NCBI GenBank assembly: GCA_045616945.1
Contig: JAZLHR010000122.1
Location: 1-31,218 of the forward strand
Direction of reading: 5' to 3'
DNA length: 31,218 nucleotides
Source of the DNA: UBA6987 sp045616945
GTDB lineage: Bacteria > Bacillota > Clostridia > Lachnospirales > Lachnospiraceae
This document shows, piece by piece, positions 1-6,078 of this stretch. The notes beneath the pieces are model-generated. The model was not told the origin of the DNA and searched no databases. It saw only the letters and a list, made by a program, of their open reading frames with translations. Each line of letters begins with the position of its first letter. Position 1 is the first letter of the stretch. A program made the translations under genes and the position numbers.

Positions 1-101
1 TCTGTCGGCGGCTCGGTGGGCGGTTCTGTCGGCGGCTCGGTGGGCGGTTCTGTCGGCGGGTCCGTGGGGGGCTCCGTAGGAGGCTCTGTCGGCGGTTCCG
101 T
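1..101 (-). repeat. 12-bp coding tandem repeat (PPTE linker)
   Basis: About eight copies of a 12-bp unit, on the minus strand CCGCCGACAGAG and variants, encode Pro-Pro-Thr-Glu with one Pro-Pro-Thr-Asp. Neighbouring copies also form a higher 24-bp period by alternating GACAGA and CACCGA third-position variants. The array continues past the left edge. Such arrays expand and contract by slippage, so linker length may vary between strains. Confidence 0.85.
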
Positions 102-734
102 AGGCGGCGGAGGAGGCGGCGTCTCTCCGGAACCGCCGGGATATTTGATATACTTGATATAATTATACTTGGAGAAACCGTTGTCTATACCGCCGTTTTC
201 CACGGCAATATAAGGGAAATCGCTCCAGGTATAATAGGTTTCGTTGCAATAGGGAGCATCGGGATATCCGCCCTGGAATACCGTGAAGCCGTTATCATCT
301 ATCTCTACGATGATCTGACTGTGTCCCCAGCCGTCACGCCAGCCTTCATGCAGGACTTCGTTTCCGTTTCTGTCATATAAATTGCATATGCGGATGATGG
401 ACCCGGGAACCGCATAATTCCGGATCCAGAACTGCAGATGTTCCGCCGTCAGGGTCTTGTCCTCATCCGGAGCGTTCCGCAGGATATTATCGTAGGATCT
501 CGGGTCCTGACGGTTCGCACCGTAGGAATCATACGTTCCCCAAATTTCACGGTACAGCCCCCACGCAAAATCCCAGCATTCATCCTTTTCAGAGCTTCTG
601 CCGTCGATGGAGAATGCATTCCCGTTCATGATATATGCATTCCCGGCAGCAGCAGGCATGCCGGCAAGCAGGCTCACCAGCACCGATATCGCAGCCGCGA
701 CAGCTATGAAAGAATGTTTCACCGAACGTTTCAT
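1..734 (-). CDS. Secreted Cys/His-domain protein with PPTE-repeat tail (3' end beyond window)
   Basis: The frame is open from the ATG at 734 to the left edge, giving the first 244 residues; the stop lies outside the window. Residues 1-30 are a clear signal peptide: basic start, hydrophobic core, then an AAA/G cleavage site. Residues about 45-198 form one compact domain with a CWDFAW motif (Cys53) near its start and a GWGHSQIIVEID motif (His138) about 85 residues later. Cys on an early helix and His at a strand start is the layout of NlpC/CHAP/papain-like amidases, so a peptidase or amidase role is possible, but I cannot name the family. From residue 206 the chain is six prolines and then PPTE repeats to the edge, a linker that usually leads to a second wall- or substrate-binding module. 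The ribosome site AAAGGAA lies about 12 bases before the start, and a good promoter is just upstream. Confidence 0.8.
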   Translation of the reverse strand, partial: MKRSVKHSFIAVAAAISVLVSLLAGMPAAAGNAYIMNGNAFSIDGRSSEKDECWDFAWGLYREIWGTYDSYGANRQDPRSYDNILRNAPDEDKTLTAEHLQFWIRNYAVPGSIIRICNLYDRNGNEVLHEGWRDGWGHSQIIVEIDDNGFTVFQGGYPDAPYCNETYYTWSDFPYIAVENGGIDNGFSKYNYIKYIKYPGGSGETPPPPPPTEPPTEPPTEPPTDPPTEPPTEPPTEPPTEPPT

Positions 735-786
735 AAAGGCAGAAATTCCTTTGTATATTGCTGCGGATACATTTCGCAGACAAGTT

Positions 787-815
787 ATTATATGGCAATT
801 TTCGTTAAAATGCAA
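787..815 (-). promoter_or_regulatory. Promoter of the secreted protein gene
   Basis: On the minus strand, -35 TTGCAT (810-815) and -10 TATAAT (787-792) are separated by 17 bases. Transcription would start near 780, giving a leader of about 45 bases. No U-tract terminator is visible after the upstream fusion gene, only a GC-rich hairpin near 830-850, so some read-through is possible. Confidence 0.7.
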
Positions 816-853
816 GCATTTTCGGAGCTGCCGGCCGCTGCGCGCAGGCCGCC

Positions 854-2401
854 TCAGCGGGCATACTGCGTGAGTCCCAGGATGCGCAGGATCTTATCCG
901 CCGTCTGACGGCTGGACTCATCCACCGGGATCTCAACGTCACATAATTCTCTGTAAATGGGCATACGCTGCTTTTCCAGTTCATGCAGCTTCTGTTTGTC
1001 CGCGGAAAGAGGGCGGTTGAAGGTCGAAAGCGCCTCCAGCGGGCGCCGCAGAAAAATAATCTTGCCATTCTGACGCAGCGCATCCCGGTTTTCCTGCCGC
1101 AGCACGGCACCGCCGCCGGTCGCGATGATCACCCCCGTCAGCCGGCCCACTTCACGCACCACAGCCGTTTCTTCTTCCCGGTATGCTTCTTCCCCGTATT
1201 GTCTGATATAATCCGAGGGTTCACATAAATGAGTATATTTGAAAGCAAGATCCGTATCGTAATTCGGTCTGCGCAGCGCGTAATTCAGGTACCGGGCCTG
1301 CGTGCTCTTACCGGAGCCGGGCATACCGATCAGAACCAGATTCAAAAAACGGTCTTCCAGATTGCGGATAAGTGGCTCGACAACCCTGGGATCCGGCATT
1401 TCTTCCTCTCCGCCGTCCCAGATATTGGCAGAAGCAACGCCCTGTGCGGCAAGCATCGGCAGACCGCCCATGCAGGGTATGTCTAAGCGCTCCGCCTCCA
1501 ACAGCAATCTCGTGCGGTACGGACGGTAGATCAGGTCGATCACACCTCGAATGCCGGGAAGCTTCTTCAGGTCGACCGGGCAGGCACATTCGCGCGGATA
1601 CATGCCGACCGGCGTCGTATTGATAAGCAATTCCGCCTCGGTGTGCCGGTAAACCGTCTCATAATTTTCCGGTCCGCTGCGGGAAATCACAACAGTTTTG
1701 GCTCCGAACAGCTCAAGCACATACTGAACGGCTTTGGATGCACCGCCGCTGCCCAAAACAAGCACGGTTTTTCCCTGCACAGGCACGCCCAGCCGCTGCA
1801 TTAAATATGCAAAGCCGAGATAATCCGTATTGAAGCCGGAAAGGCTGCCGTCCGATTCACGCCGCAGCGTATTGACGGCGCCGATGCGGGCTGCCGCATC
1901 GGATACTTTTCTGCAATAAGCAAATACGGTCGTTTTATAAGGGATCGTGACATTTGCGCCGCTGAACCGGCCTAATTGCAGAAACGAGGGCAGTTCATCC
2001 GAAGAAAGCTCCCATAAACGGTAATCAGGTGTTCCCAATAACGCATGCAGTTCCGAAGACAGGCTGTGAGACAGATGCTCGCCGATCAGCCCTCTCCCGC
2101 CGGCTGTATCCTCTTCGGCATCCCGGATGGTCTTTGCGGAGACAAGCCTTTGCTGCCTGCGGCTCTCCCGCATGATCGTCTGATACAGCGCACGTTTGGC
2201 TTCCGCATAGTCGCCGGTCATAACGGAATTCAGCCTTTCTTCCTCCCGGGCCGCGTCATAGACCGGCAGATTCTTTTCGATCTTGACCCGAGCCATGGCA
2301 CAGGAAGCATTCATCCTGTTTTCAAAAGCTTTTGTGATCAATCTGTCGGACTCATTGATCTCGGAACGGATTGCTGCCACACGGTCGAAAGGAAGCTGCA
2401 T
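854..2401 (-). CDS. Trifunctional chorismate mutase / shikimate dehydrogenase / shikimate kinase
   Basis: A 515-residue protein with three aromatic-pathway domains. Residues 1-85 are an AroQ-type chorismate mutase: Arg12, Arg29, Lys40, Asp49, Arg52, Glu53, Ser80 and Gln84 match the E. coli active-site set. Residues about 104-345 are shikimate dehydrogenase (AroE): NVTIPYK with the catalytic Lys, GAVNTL, FNTD with the catalytic Asp, a glycine-rich VLGSGGASKA nucleotide loop and NTTPVGMYP. Residues about 353-515 are shikimate kinase (AroK): Walker A GMPGSGKS, YDTD and the shikimate-binding ATGGGAV. The protein should reduce 3-dehydroshikimate, phosphorylate shikimate and convert chorismate to prephenate. 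The start at 2401 is chosen because AGGAG sits 8 bases upstream and the catalytic Arg12 follows; the frame extends to 2551 but passes through the promoter. No other aro gene lies in the window. Confidence 0.93.
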   Translation of the reverse strand: MQLPFDRVAAIRSEINESDRLITKAFENRMNASCAMARVKIEKNLPVYDAAREEERLNSVMTGDYAEAKRALYQTIMRESRRQQRLVSAKTIRDAEEDTAGGRGLIGEHLSHSLSSELHALLGTPDYRLWELSSDELPSFLQLGRFSGANVTIPYKTTVFAYCRKVSDAAARIGAVNTLRRESDGSLSGFNTDYLGFAYLMQRLGVPVQGKTVLVLGSGGASKAVQYVLELFGAKTVVISRSGPENYETVYRHTEAELLINTTPVGMYPRECACPVDLKKLPGIRGVIDLIYRPYRTRLLLEAERLDIPCMGGLPMLAAQGVASANIWDGGEEEMPDPRVVEPLIRNLEDRFLNLVLIGMPGSGKSTQARYLNYALRRPNYDTDLAFKYTHLCEPSDYIRQYGEEAYREEETAVVREVGRLTGVIIATGGGAVLRQENRDALRQNGKIIFLRRPLEALSTFNRPLSADKQKLHELEKQRMPIYRELCDVEIPVDESSRQTADKILRILGLTQYAR

Positions 2402-2469
2402 TTTATTATCTCCTATAATACATATCTGATCCATCTGCGGACATTTTTCTCTCACCGCATTTCTGCCCC

Positions 2470-2498
2470 AGTATACCATTCCCCGCCTAAATGCGCAA
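2470..2498 (-). promoter_or_regulatory. Promoter of the aromatic fusion gene
   Basis: Minus-strand -35 TTGCGC (2493-2498), 17-base spacer, -10 TATACT (2470-2475). It predicts a start near 2463 and a leader of about 60 bases, which fits the chosen ATG at 2401 and rules out longer translation from 2551. Confidence 0.6.
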
Positions 2499-2550
2499 GC
2501 AGCAATGCTCCCGCCCGAAAAAGCACGGAAACGGGATCGCCCCGCAGGCA

Positions 2551-2640
2551 TTCACACAGATACGGGACCTCCCGCGCAGGGAATCGCACAGATACCGAAC
2601 TGCCCCGCCGGAAATCGCACAGATACGGAGCAGCTCCCTC
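2551..2640. repeat. Three 31-32 bp imperfect tandem repeats in a gene-free stretch
   Basis: The core CACAGATAC occurs at 2555-2563, 2587-2595 and 2618-2626, a period of 32 then 31 bases. Each core is preceded by TCAC/TCGCA-type sequence and followed by a GC-rich segment (GACCTCCCGCGC, GAACTGCCCCGCC). No plausible gene covers it. It lies between the divergent aromatic-gene promoter and the tRNA-Gly promoter. Function unknown. Confidence 0.6.
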
Positions 2641-2707
2641 CGAACCTCCTCCGTGCGGCAGGCGAAGGATCGGCTTTGGTCTATTTACGATTTTTTACAA
2701 AAAATGG

Positions 2708-2736
2708 TTGACAAAAAAGACGTACAGTAGTATAGT
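2708..2736 (+). promoter_or_regulatory. Near-consensus promoter of the tRNA-Gly pair
   Basis: TTGACA (2708-2713), exactly 17 bases, TATAGT (2731-2736): a perfect -35 and five of six bases at -10. Transcription should start near 2743, about 26 bases before the first tRNA. Strength of this kind is typical of stable-RNA genes. Confidence 0.85.
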
Positions 2737-2768
2737 GCAACACGTGCCCAATGAAAGGGTGCGGAAAT

Positions 2769-2840
2769 GCGCGAGTGGCTCAGCGGTGGAGCACCACCTT
2801 GCCAAGGTGGGGGTCGCGGGTTCGATCCCCGTCTCGCGCT
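2769..2840 (+). tRNA. tRNA-Gly (GCC), copy 1
   Basis: A 72-base cloverleaf: acceptor GCGCGAG/CTCGCGC, D-arm GCTC/GAGC, anticodon stem CCACC/GGTGG with loop TTGCCAA (anticodon GCC at 2801-2803), and T-arm GCGGG-TTCGATC-CCCGT. CCA is not encoded. It reads GGC and GGU glycine codons. It is identical to the second copy downstream. Confidence 0.97.
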
Positions 2841-2859
2841 TCTTCTTTCCCAGGCACAT

Positions 2860-2931
2860 GCGCGAGTGGCTCAGCGGTGGAGCACCACCTTGCCAAGGTG
2901 GGGGTCGCGGGTTCGATCCCCGTCTCGCGCT
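2860..2931 (+). tRNA. tRNA-Gly (GCC), copy 2
   Basis: Same 72-base cloverleaf as copy 1, 91 bases downstream. Identity extends over 78 bases (2767-2844 and 2858-2935), so three flanking bases on each side were copied too, pointing to a recent tandem duplication. Both share one promoter and would be cut from one transcript. Confidence 0.97.
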
Positions 2932-2941
2932 TCTTTTTTTT
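2932..2941 (+). terminator. U-tract ending the tRNA-Gly transcript
   Basis: Eight T residues (2934-2941) directly follow the second tRNA, whose acceptor and T stems can act as the upstream hairpin. Copy 1 has only interrupted T residues at the matching place, so transcription should pass through it. Confidence 0.45.
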
Positions 2942-2953
2942 GCCTTTAGGCCG

Positions 2954-3110
2954 GTCTTCTGCCGCAGCTGCCTAAAAGTCTTCTGATAATCGCTGCCGCA
3001 GCTTCATAAACCGTCTTCTAATTTCGGCACAGCTGCTTCTAAAACCGTCTTATAATTTCGGCGCAGCTGCTTCCGATACTGTCTTAGCAAATCGGTGCAG
3101 CTGCTATCCC
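2954..3110. repeat. Five imperfect ~34-bp tandem repeats with CAGCTG cores
   Basis: Units start with GTCTT at 2954, 2978, 3013, 3047 and 3081: spacings 24, 35, 34 and 34. The later units share GTCTT, an A/T-rich stretch, TCGG, then a GCAGCTGCT-like core and a short spacer. The first unit is shortened and the second has a degenerate core. No protein reading is plausible. It lies between the tRNA-Gly pair and the mscL terminator. Role unknown. Confidence 0.75.
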
Positions 3111-3124
3111 GTGAATATATTCAC
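3111..3124. promoter_or_regulatory. Perfect 14-bp palindrome, operator-like
   Basis: GTGAATATATTCAC equals its own reverse complement. It follows the last 34-bp repeat directly and precedes the mscL terminator by 8 bases. It is too short and AT-rich to be a terminator. A dimeric DNA-binding protein could use it, but no promoter is seen beside it. Confidence 0.4.
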
Positions 3125-3131
3125 AGCACGA

Positions 3132-3164
3132 AAAAAGAGTCCCGGATGAACCGGGACTCTTTTT
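3132..3164 (-). terminator. Bidirectional terminator after mscL
   Basis: The stem GAGTCCCGG/CCGGGACTC with a five-base loop is flanked by A-runs on the left and T-runs on the right, so it works on both strands. It ends the mscL transcript and would stop anything continuing from the tRNA side. Confidence 0.85.
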
Positions 3165-3182
3165 CGGCAAACGGGCAATGCA

Positions 3183-3677
3183 TTATTTGTTCTTCAGCAG
3201 ATCGCGGATCTCCTGGAGCAGCTGCTGCTCGGCAGTCGGCTCGGCAGCCTTCTTGGCAGCTTCTTCCTCAGCCAGCTTCTTCTCTTCTTCCGCTTTCTTC
3301 TTGGCTTCGGCCTCTTCCGCAAGCTTCTTGGCCTGAGCCTTGTCTCTTGCCTTATTGAACGTTCTCACGATACAGAATACGATAAAGGCAACAATCACAA
3401 AATCAATGATCGTGCTGAGGAAAGTACCGAATCCGACAACCGTAGCGGGCGTAACCACTTCACCGGCCTCATCCAGAACAGCGGGGGCCAGAGTGACATT
3501 CAGACTGTTAACGGCATCGGAGCCGCCGAACAGCCAACCGATAAAGGGCATCAGCACATCGTTTACGAGCGAGGTAGTGATCTTGCCGAAAGCACCGGCA
3601 ACGATAACGCCGATAGCCATGTCAAGGACGTTGCCTTTAGAAATAAAGGCTTTGAATTCATTGAAAAACTTCTTCAT
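3183..3677 (-). CDS. mscL: Large-conductance mechanosensitive channel MscL
   Basis: A 164-residue membrane channel that opens under membrane tension during osmotic downshock. The N-terminal MKKFFNEFKAFISKGNVLDMAIGVIVAGAFGKI is an amphipathic helix followed by TM1 (about 16-44); FLSTIIDFVIVAFIVFCIV is TM2 (about 87-107). The end, LLQEIRDLLK, is the usual MscL C-terminal helix. Between TM2 and that helix is an unusually long Lys/Glu/Ala-rich segment (about 112-145), so the protein is longer than the common 130-150 residues. The ATG at 3677 has GGGAG close upstream; an alternative start at 3695 lacks a ribosome site. The LCP gene ends 76 bases upstream, and no promoter is obvious between them, so the two may be cotranscribed. 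Confidence 0.95.
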   Translation of the reverse strand: MKKFFNEFKAFISKGNVLDMAIGVIVAGAFGKITTSLVNDVLMPFIGWLFGGSDAVNSLNVTLAPAVLDEAGEVVTPATVVGFGTFLSTIIDFVIVAFIVFCIVRTFNKARDKAQAKKLAEEAEAKKKAEEEKKLAEEEAAKKAAEPTAEQQLLQEIRDLLKNK

Positions 3678-3753
3678 ACAGCTCCCTTTCTGCACCGCAG
3701 AGATAATTTATTTCGGAGGAGACTTTCCCCTACGATTTCAAAGGACAAAAAAC

Positions 3754-5145
3754 TCAGCTGCCGTAATGCTGCCACATATAGCTGTAGCCGCTTTCGGCAC
3801 GGGACACATAGTCGGAAGGAACATAACCGGAATTGCCGTACAGGAATTCATGCAGTTTTTTATTATTCGTCGGCAGATCCCGGACATAGATGCTGTCATT
3901 GGAAACGAAGGTATACGGATAAGCGAAGGAATCGACTATCGTATAGGAACGCACCGATTTCAGCATTTCCACGATTTCGGAAAGGGTGAACGAAGTCCCG
4001 ATTTCCGGGAACATAGTCTCACAGATCGCCAAAAGCTTCGCAGCACTGAGCGTTTTGGCCTTTGCCAACAGCATGTTGATGACGGTCCGCTGCCGGTTGG
4101 TACGGTCATAGTCCGCATTGCCGATATGACGAATACGTGCATAAGTCACGACCTGGACACCGTCACAGAGCTGAGCGCCGTCAATCAATTCAAGATGCCC
4201 AGCAGATAATCCAGTCACAAGTGAAGTCTCACCACAACTTTTGTTTACCTCATCAGCCTCGCGAATAGTCATATTGATATACAACCCGCCCATTAGATTT
4301 ACGACATCCGCGACCGCTTTCCAGTTGACCGCAACAAAATCCTCAATATTCAGATCCAGCTCATTGTTCAGAATGGACATCGTGCCAGCAGCGCCGACGA
4401 TCCTGTAAATATTCGTGATCTTATTAAAGGTATAGCTGACGGCACCGTTCGCGCCGGCAACAGGGCGTTGGAAGTTCGTATCACGCAGGATGGAAGAAAG
4501 ACGCACTTCCTTCGTGGCCCGGTTGATACTCACCAGGATGACCACGTCGCCCTGTGCGCCGCTTGTGATCCTCGTATTGTTTCTGGCATCGACGCCGTAT
4601 ACTACAAAGGTTTGAAAGCCATCCAGTACCTTTTCAACGCCGGGATCCTTTTTATGTTCCGTACCGGGGTCGATCACAATAGGCGGCAGGGTCGGTGCGG
4701 GCGTAGGCTTTACGGTCGGCTTCTCGGTAGGCTTTTCGGTCGGCTGCTCAATGGGCTGCTGTGTTTCCTGCGGCTGTTCGGGCTCCGTCTCGGAAGGTTC
4801 CGCCGCGGTATCATCGGCTGCTGACGGTCCGTGTTCCGTTTCAGTAGGTTCCTCCGGGGTCTGTGTCTGATCCCCCCCGGAGCTCTCGGTAGGATCATCG
4901 TAGAAATAATTAGGAAGCGTTTTATCTTCATTTAGTATTTCCTGGAGCTCGGACGAATTGATCTCCGTACTATCCTCTTCGGCCGGTTTTTCGATCAGCC
5001 CCCATAGATGAAGTGTATAAGCCATACCGGCGATCCCTACGACCAGAACAAGAGAAAACAAGCCCAGGCACACTTTCAGGATGTTTCTTTTCTTTCTTAA
5101 TGAAGCGATATTCTTTCGGCTTCCGCCGACAGAACCCTTTTCCAT
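3754..5145 (-). CDS. LytR-CpsA-Psr (LCP) family wall-polymer transferase
   Basis: A 463-residue membrane-anchored protein. LCP enzymes move undecaprenyl-linked glycopolymers onto peptidoglycan outside the membrane. Residues 1-24 are basic and cytosolic, 25-48 one membrane helix, about 50-160 a disordered Pro/Thr/Glu-rich spacer (PTEKPTEKPTVKPTPAP), and about 175-400 the LCP domain. Catalytic landmarks are present: VVYGVDAR, GDVVILVSIN, the Arg-Asp of SILRDT, and the basic motif RIRHIGNADYDRTNRQR. The start at 5145 is the only early ATG; the best ribosome-site candidates are the G7 run about 11 bases upstream or AGGA directly abutting the start, so initiation may be inefficient. A second, divergent LCP-like gene lies at 22021-23172. 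The exact substrate polymer cannot be told. Confidence 0.92.
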   Translation of the reverse strand: MEKGSVGGSRKNIASLRKKRNILKVCLGLFSLVLVVGIAGMAYTLHLWGLIEKPAEEDSTEINSSELQEILNEDKTLPNYFYDDPTESSGGDQTQTPEEPTETEHGPSAADDTAAEPSETEPEQPQETQQPIEQPTEKPTEKPTVKPTPAPTLPPIVIDPGTEHKKDPGVEKVLDGFQTFVVYGVDARNNTRITSGAQGDVVILVSINRATKEVRLSSILRDTNFQRPVAGANGAVSYTFNKITNIYRIVGAAGTMSILNNELDLNIEDFVAVNWKAVADVVNLMGGLYINMTIREADEVNKSCGETSLVTGLSAGHLELIDGAQLCDGVQVVTYARIRHIGNADYDRTNRQRTVINMLLAKAKTLSAAKLLAICETMFPEIGTSFTLSEIVEMLKSVRSYTIVDSFAYPYTFVSNDSIYVRDLPTNNKKLHEFLYGNSGYVPSDYVSRAESGYSYMWQHYGS

Positions 5146-5236
5146 TCCTATACTACCCCCCCAAAAAATTAACGAAGCGCAAATATACGCGCTGAATCAT
5201 CGACCGCGAGGTACATCCCCCACGATCCAGTAGGTC

Positions 5237-5265
5237 ATTATACTTCATTTCCCCCGGGAAATCAA
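5237..5265 (-). promoter_or_regulatory. Promoter of the LCP gene
   Basis: Minus-strand -35 TTGATT (5260-5265), 17 bases, -10 TATAAT (5237-5242). The leader of about 85 bases holds a small stem AGCGC/GCGCT near 5180-5195 followed by a T6 and G7 run, which might act as a weak attenuator. The promoter lies just inside the end of the decayed gene upstream. Confidence 0.7.
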
Positions 5266-5533
5266 TGCTCATTTCGTGAACAGTGTGTGACTTCGACAGA
5301 AGCGCCACATCCGCTGCGTTCTTTCGCTGCCGCAGCCGAATTTGCATTCAAACTGCTCCGGAATGGAAAGCCGCCGCCCATCCAGAAAAGGCCGTGCGCG
5401 CTTCCGTATCTTTTCGGGAATGCGGGCCATCCGCCGGAAAACATTTATCCGTGAACAGTTCGAACTCTTTCGTTTTGATATCGTTCCGCTCAAATCGGAA
5501 ACCGACGATATCTCCGATCAATGTACCGGGCAT
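5262..5533 (-). pseudogene. Decayed ADP-ribosylglycohydrolase (DraG-like) remnant
   Basis: The minus-strand frame from ATG 5533 begins MPGTLIGDIVGFRFERND and continues with IKTKEFELFTDKCFPAD. This matches the start of bacterial ADP-ribosylglycohydrolases, which typically read like GAIIGDIVGSxFE, then NIKTKxFxLF and FTDDTVMT. After about 38 residues the likeness ends and the frame stops at 5351, where a complete protein would have about 260 residues or more. In another frame (5262-5444) ASVEVTH resembles the SAxVTHNHPEG segment of the same family. I read this as a gene with a large internal loss and frame shifts. The metal-binding FTDD motif is already changed to FTDK. No strong ribosome site precedes it. 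The assignment is from remembered family motifs. Confidence 0.5.
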
Positions 5534-5604
5534 TTTTTACTTCTTGCTTCCGCGGACCGGCCGCACCGTTTACAGATCGGCCGGGACCGCAGTATCCGTT
5601 CCTT

Positions 5605-5793
5605 TTATTTCTTCTCCTGCTCCGCAAATCCCATCTTGACAGTCAGGTCGCCGAAGCTCTTATCGTATTGTGCCCGTGTGATAGCGCCGTGCGACAATAA
5701 GGTATCCAGCAATTCCGCCTGCCGTTCATATAAACGGCGGCGCTTTTCATCCGGCGAGGAACCTGCCCCTCTTCCCTCTGTGATATCTCCCAT
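5605..5793 (-). CDS. Small conserved hypothetical protein
   Basis: A 62-residue soluble protein. Its C-terminal half, RQAELLDTLLSHGAITRAQYDKSFGDLTVKMGF, follows a pattern I recognise in many short unnamed Clostridia proteins (LLDTxLxxGAIxxxQYDKSLGDLxxKM). No function is known to me. A strong ribosome site, GGGAGGAGG, lies 7 bases before the ATG, which argues strongly that it is translated. The N-terminal 20 residues are polar and probably disordered; the rest is predicted to be two helices. It is transcribed towards the ADP-ribosylglycohydrolase remnant. Confidence 0.8.
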   Translation of the reverse strand: MGDITEGRGAGSSPDEKRRRLYERQAELLDTLLSHGAITRAQYDKSFGDLTVKMGFAEQEKK

Positions 5794-5929
5794 GTGCAGA
5801 CCTCCTCCCGGACACCTTCATCTTCTGCTTTCCCGCAGAAAAAACAAGTATCCGCAATACGATAACGGCGAAAAAACGCTCCATCCCTGCGTCCGTTTCC
5901 TTTATGGACTATTCCTGCGAACTGCCTCG

Positions 5930-5958
5930 TTTTTATCATGCGGACGGGCTAAAGTCAA
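5930..5958 (-). promoter_or_regulatory. Possible promoter of the small protein gene
   Basis: Minus-strand TTGACT (5953-5958), 17 bases, TAAAAA (5930-5935). The -35 is good and the -10 weak. The leader would be about 130 bases. It is divergent from a similar TTGACT promoter at 6002 on the plus strand. The remaining bases of 5794-6078 show nothing else I can support. Confidence 0.4.
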
Positions 5959-6001
5959 GGCGTCTTCTTCTGCCTCATACCGGCATGAAAATGCATCAGT
6001 C

Positions 6002-6030
6002 TTGACTTTTCCTTCCAGACAATGTATAAC
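6002..6030 (+). promoter_or_regulatory. Promoter of the CE15-like esterase gene
   Basis: TTGACT (6002-6007), 17 bases, TATAAC (6025-6030); start expected near 6037. Because transcription starts after the ATG at 6022, that start codon cannot be used, which supports the ATG at 6079. Confidence 0.7.
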
Positions 6031-6078
6031 GATGTCAGTGCCCTTTTCAAGCGAAAATCTATGGGCCTGAGGCGAAGG

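Noticed and set aside
2402..2551. N-terminal extension of the aromatic fusion protein
   Set aside because: The extra 50 codons overlap the promoter and leader, show no domain, and have no ribosome site.
2045..2986. Open frame of 313 codons on the plus strand running through both tRNA genes
   Set aside because: A protein reading through two tRNA genes and antisense to the aromatic fusion is implausible.
2954..3110. Possible CRISPR array
   Set aside because: The 34-bp period is of imperfect repeats without unique spacers between them, and no cas gene is present.
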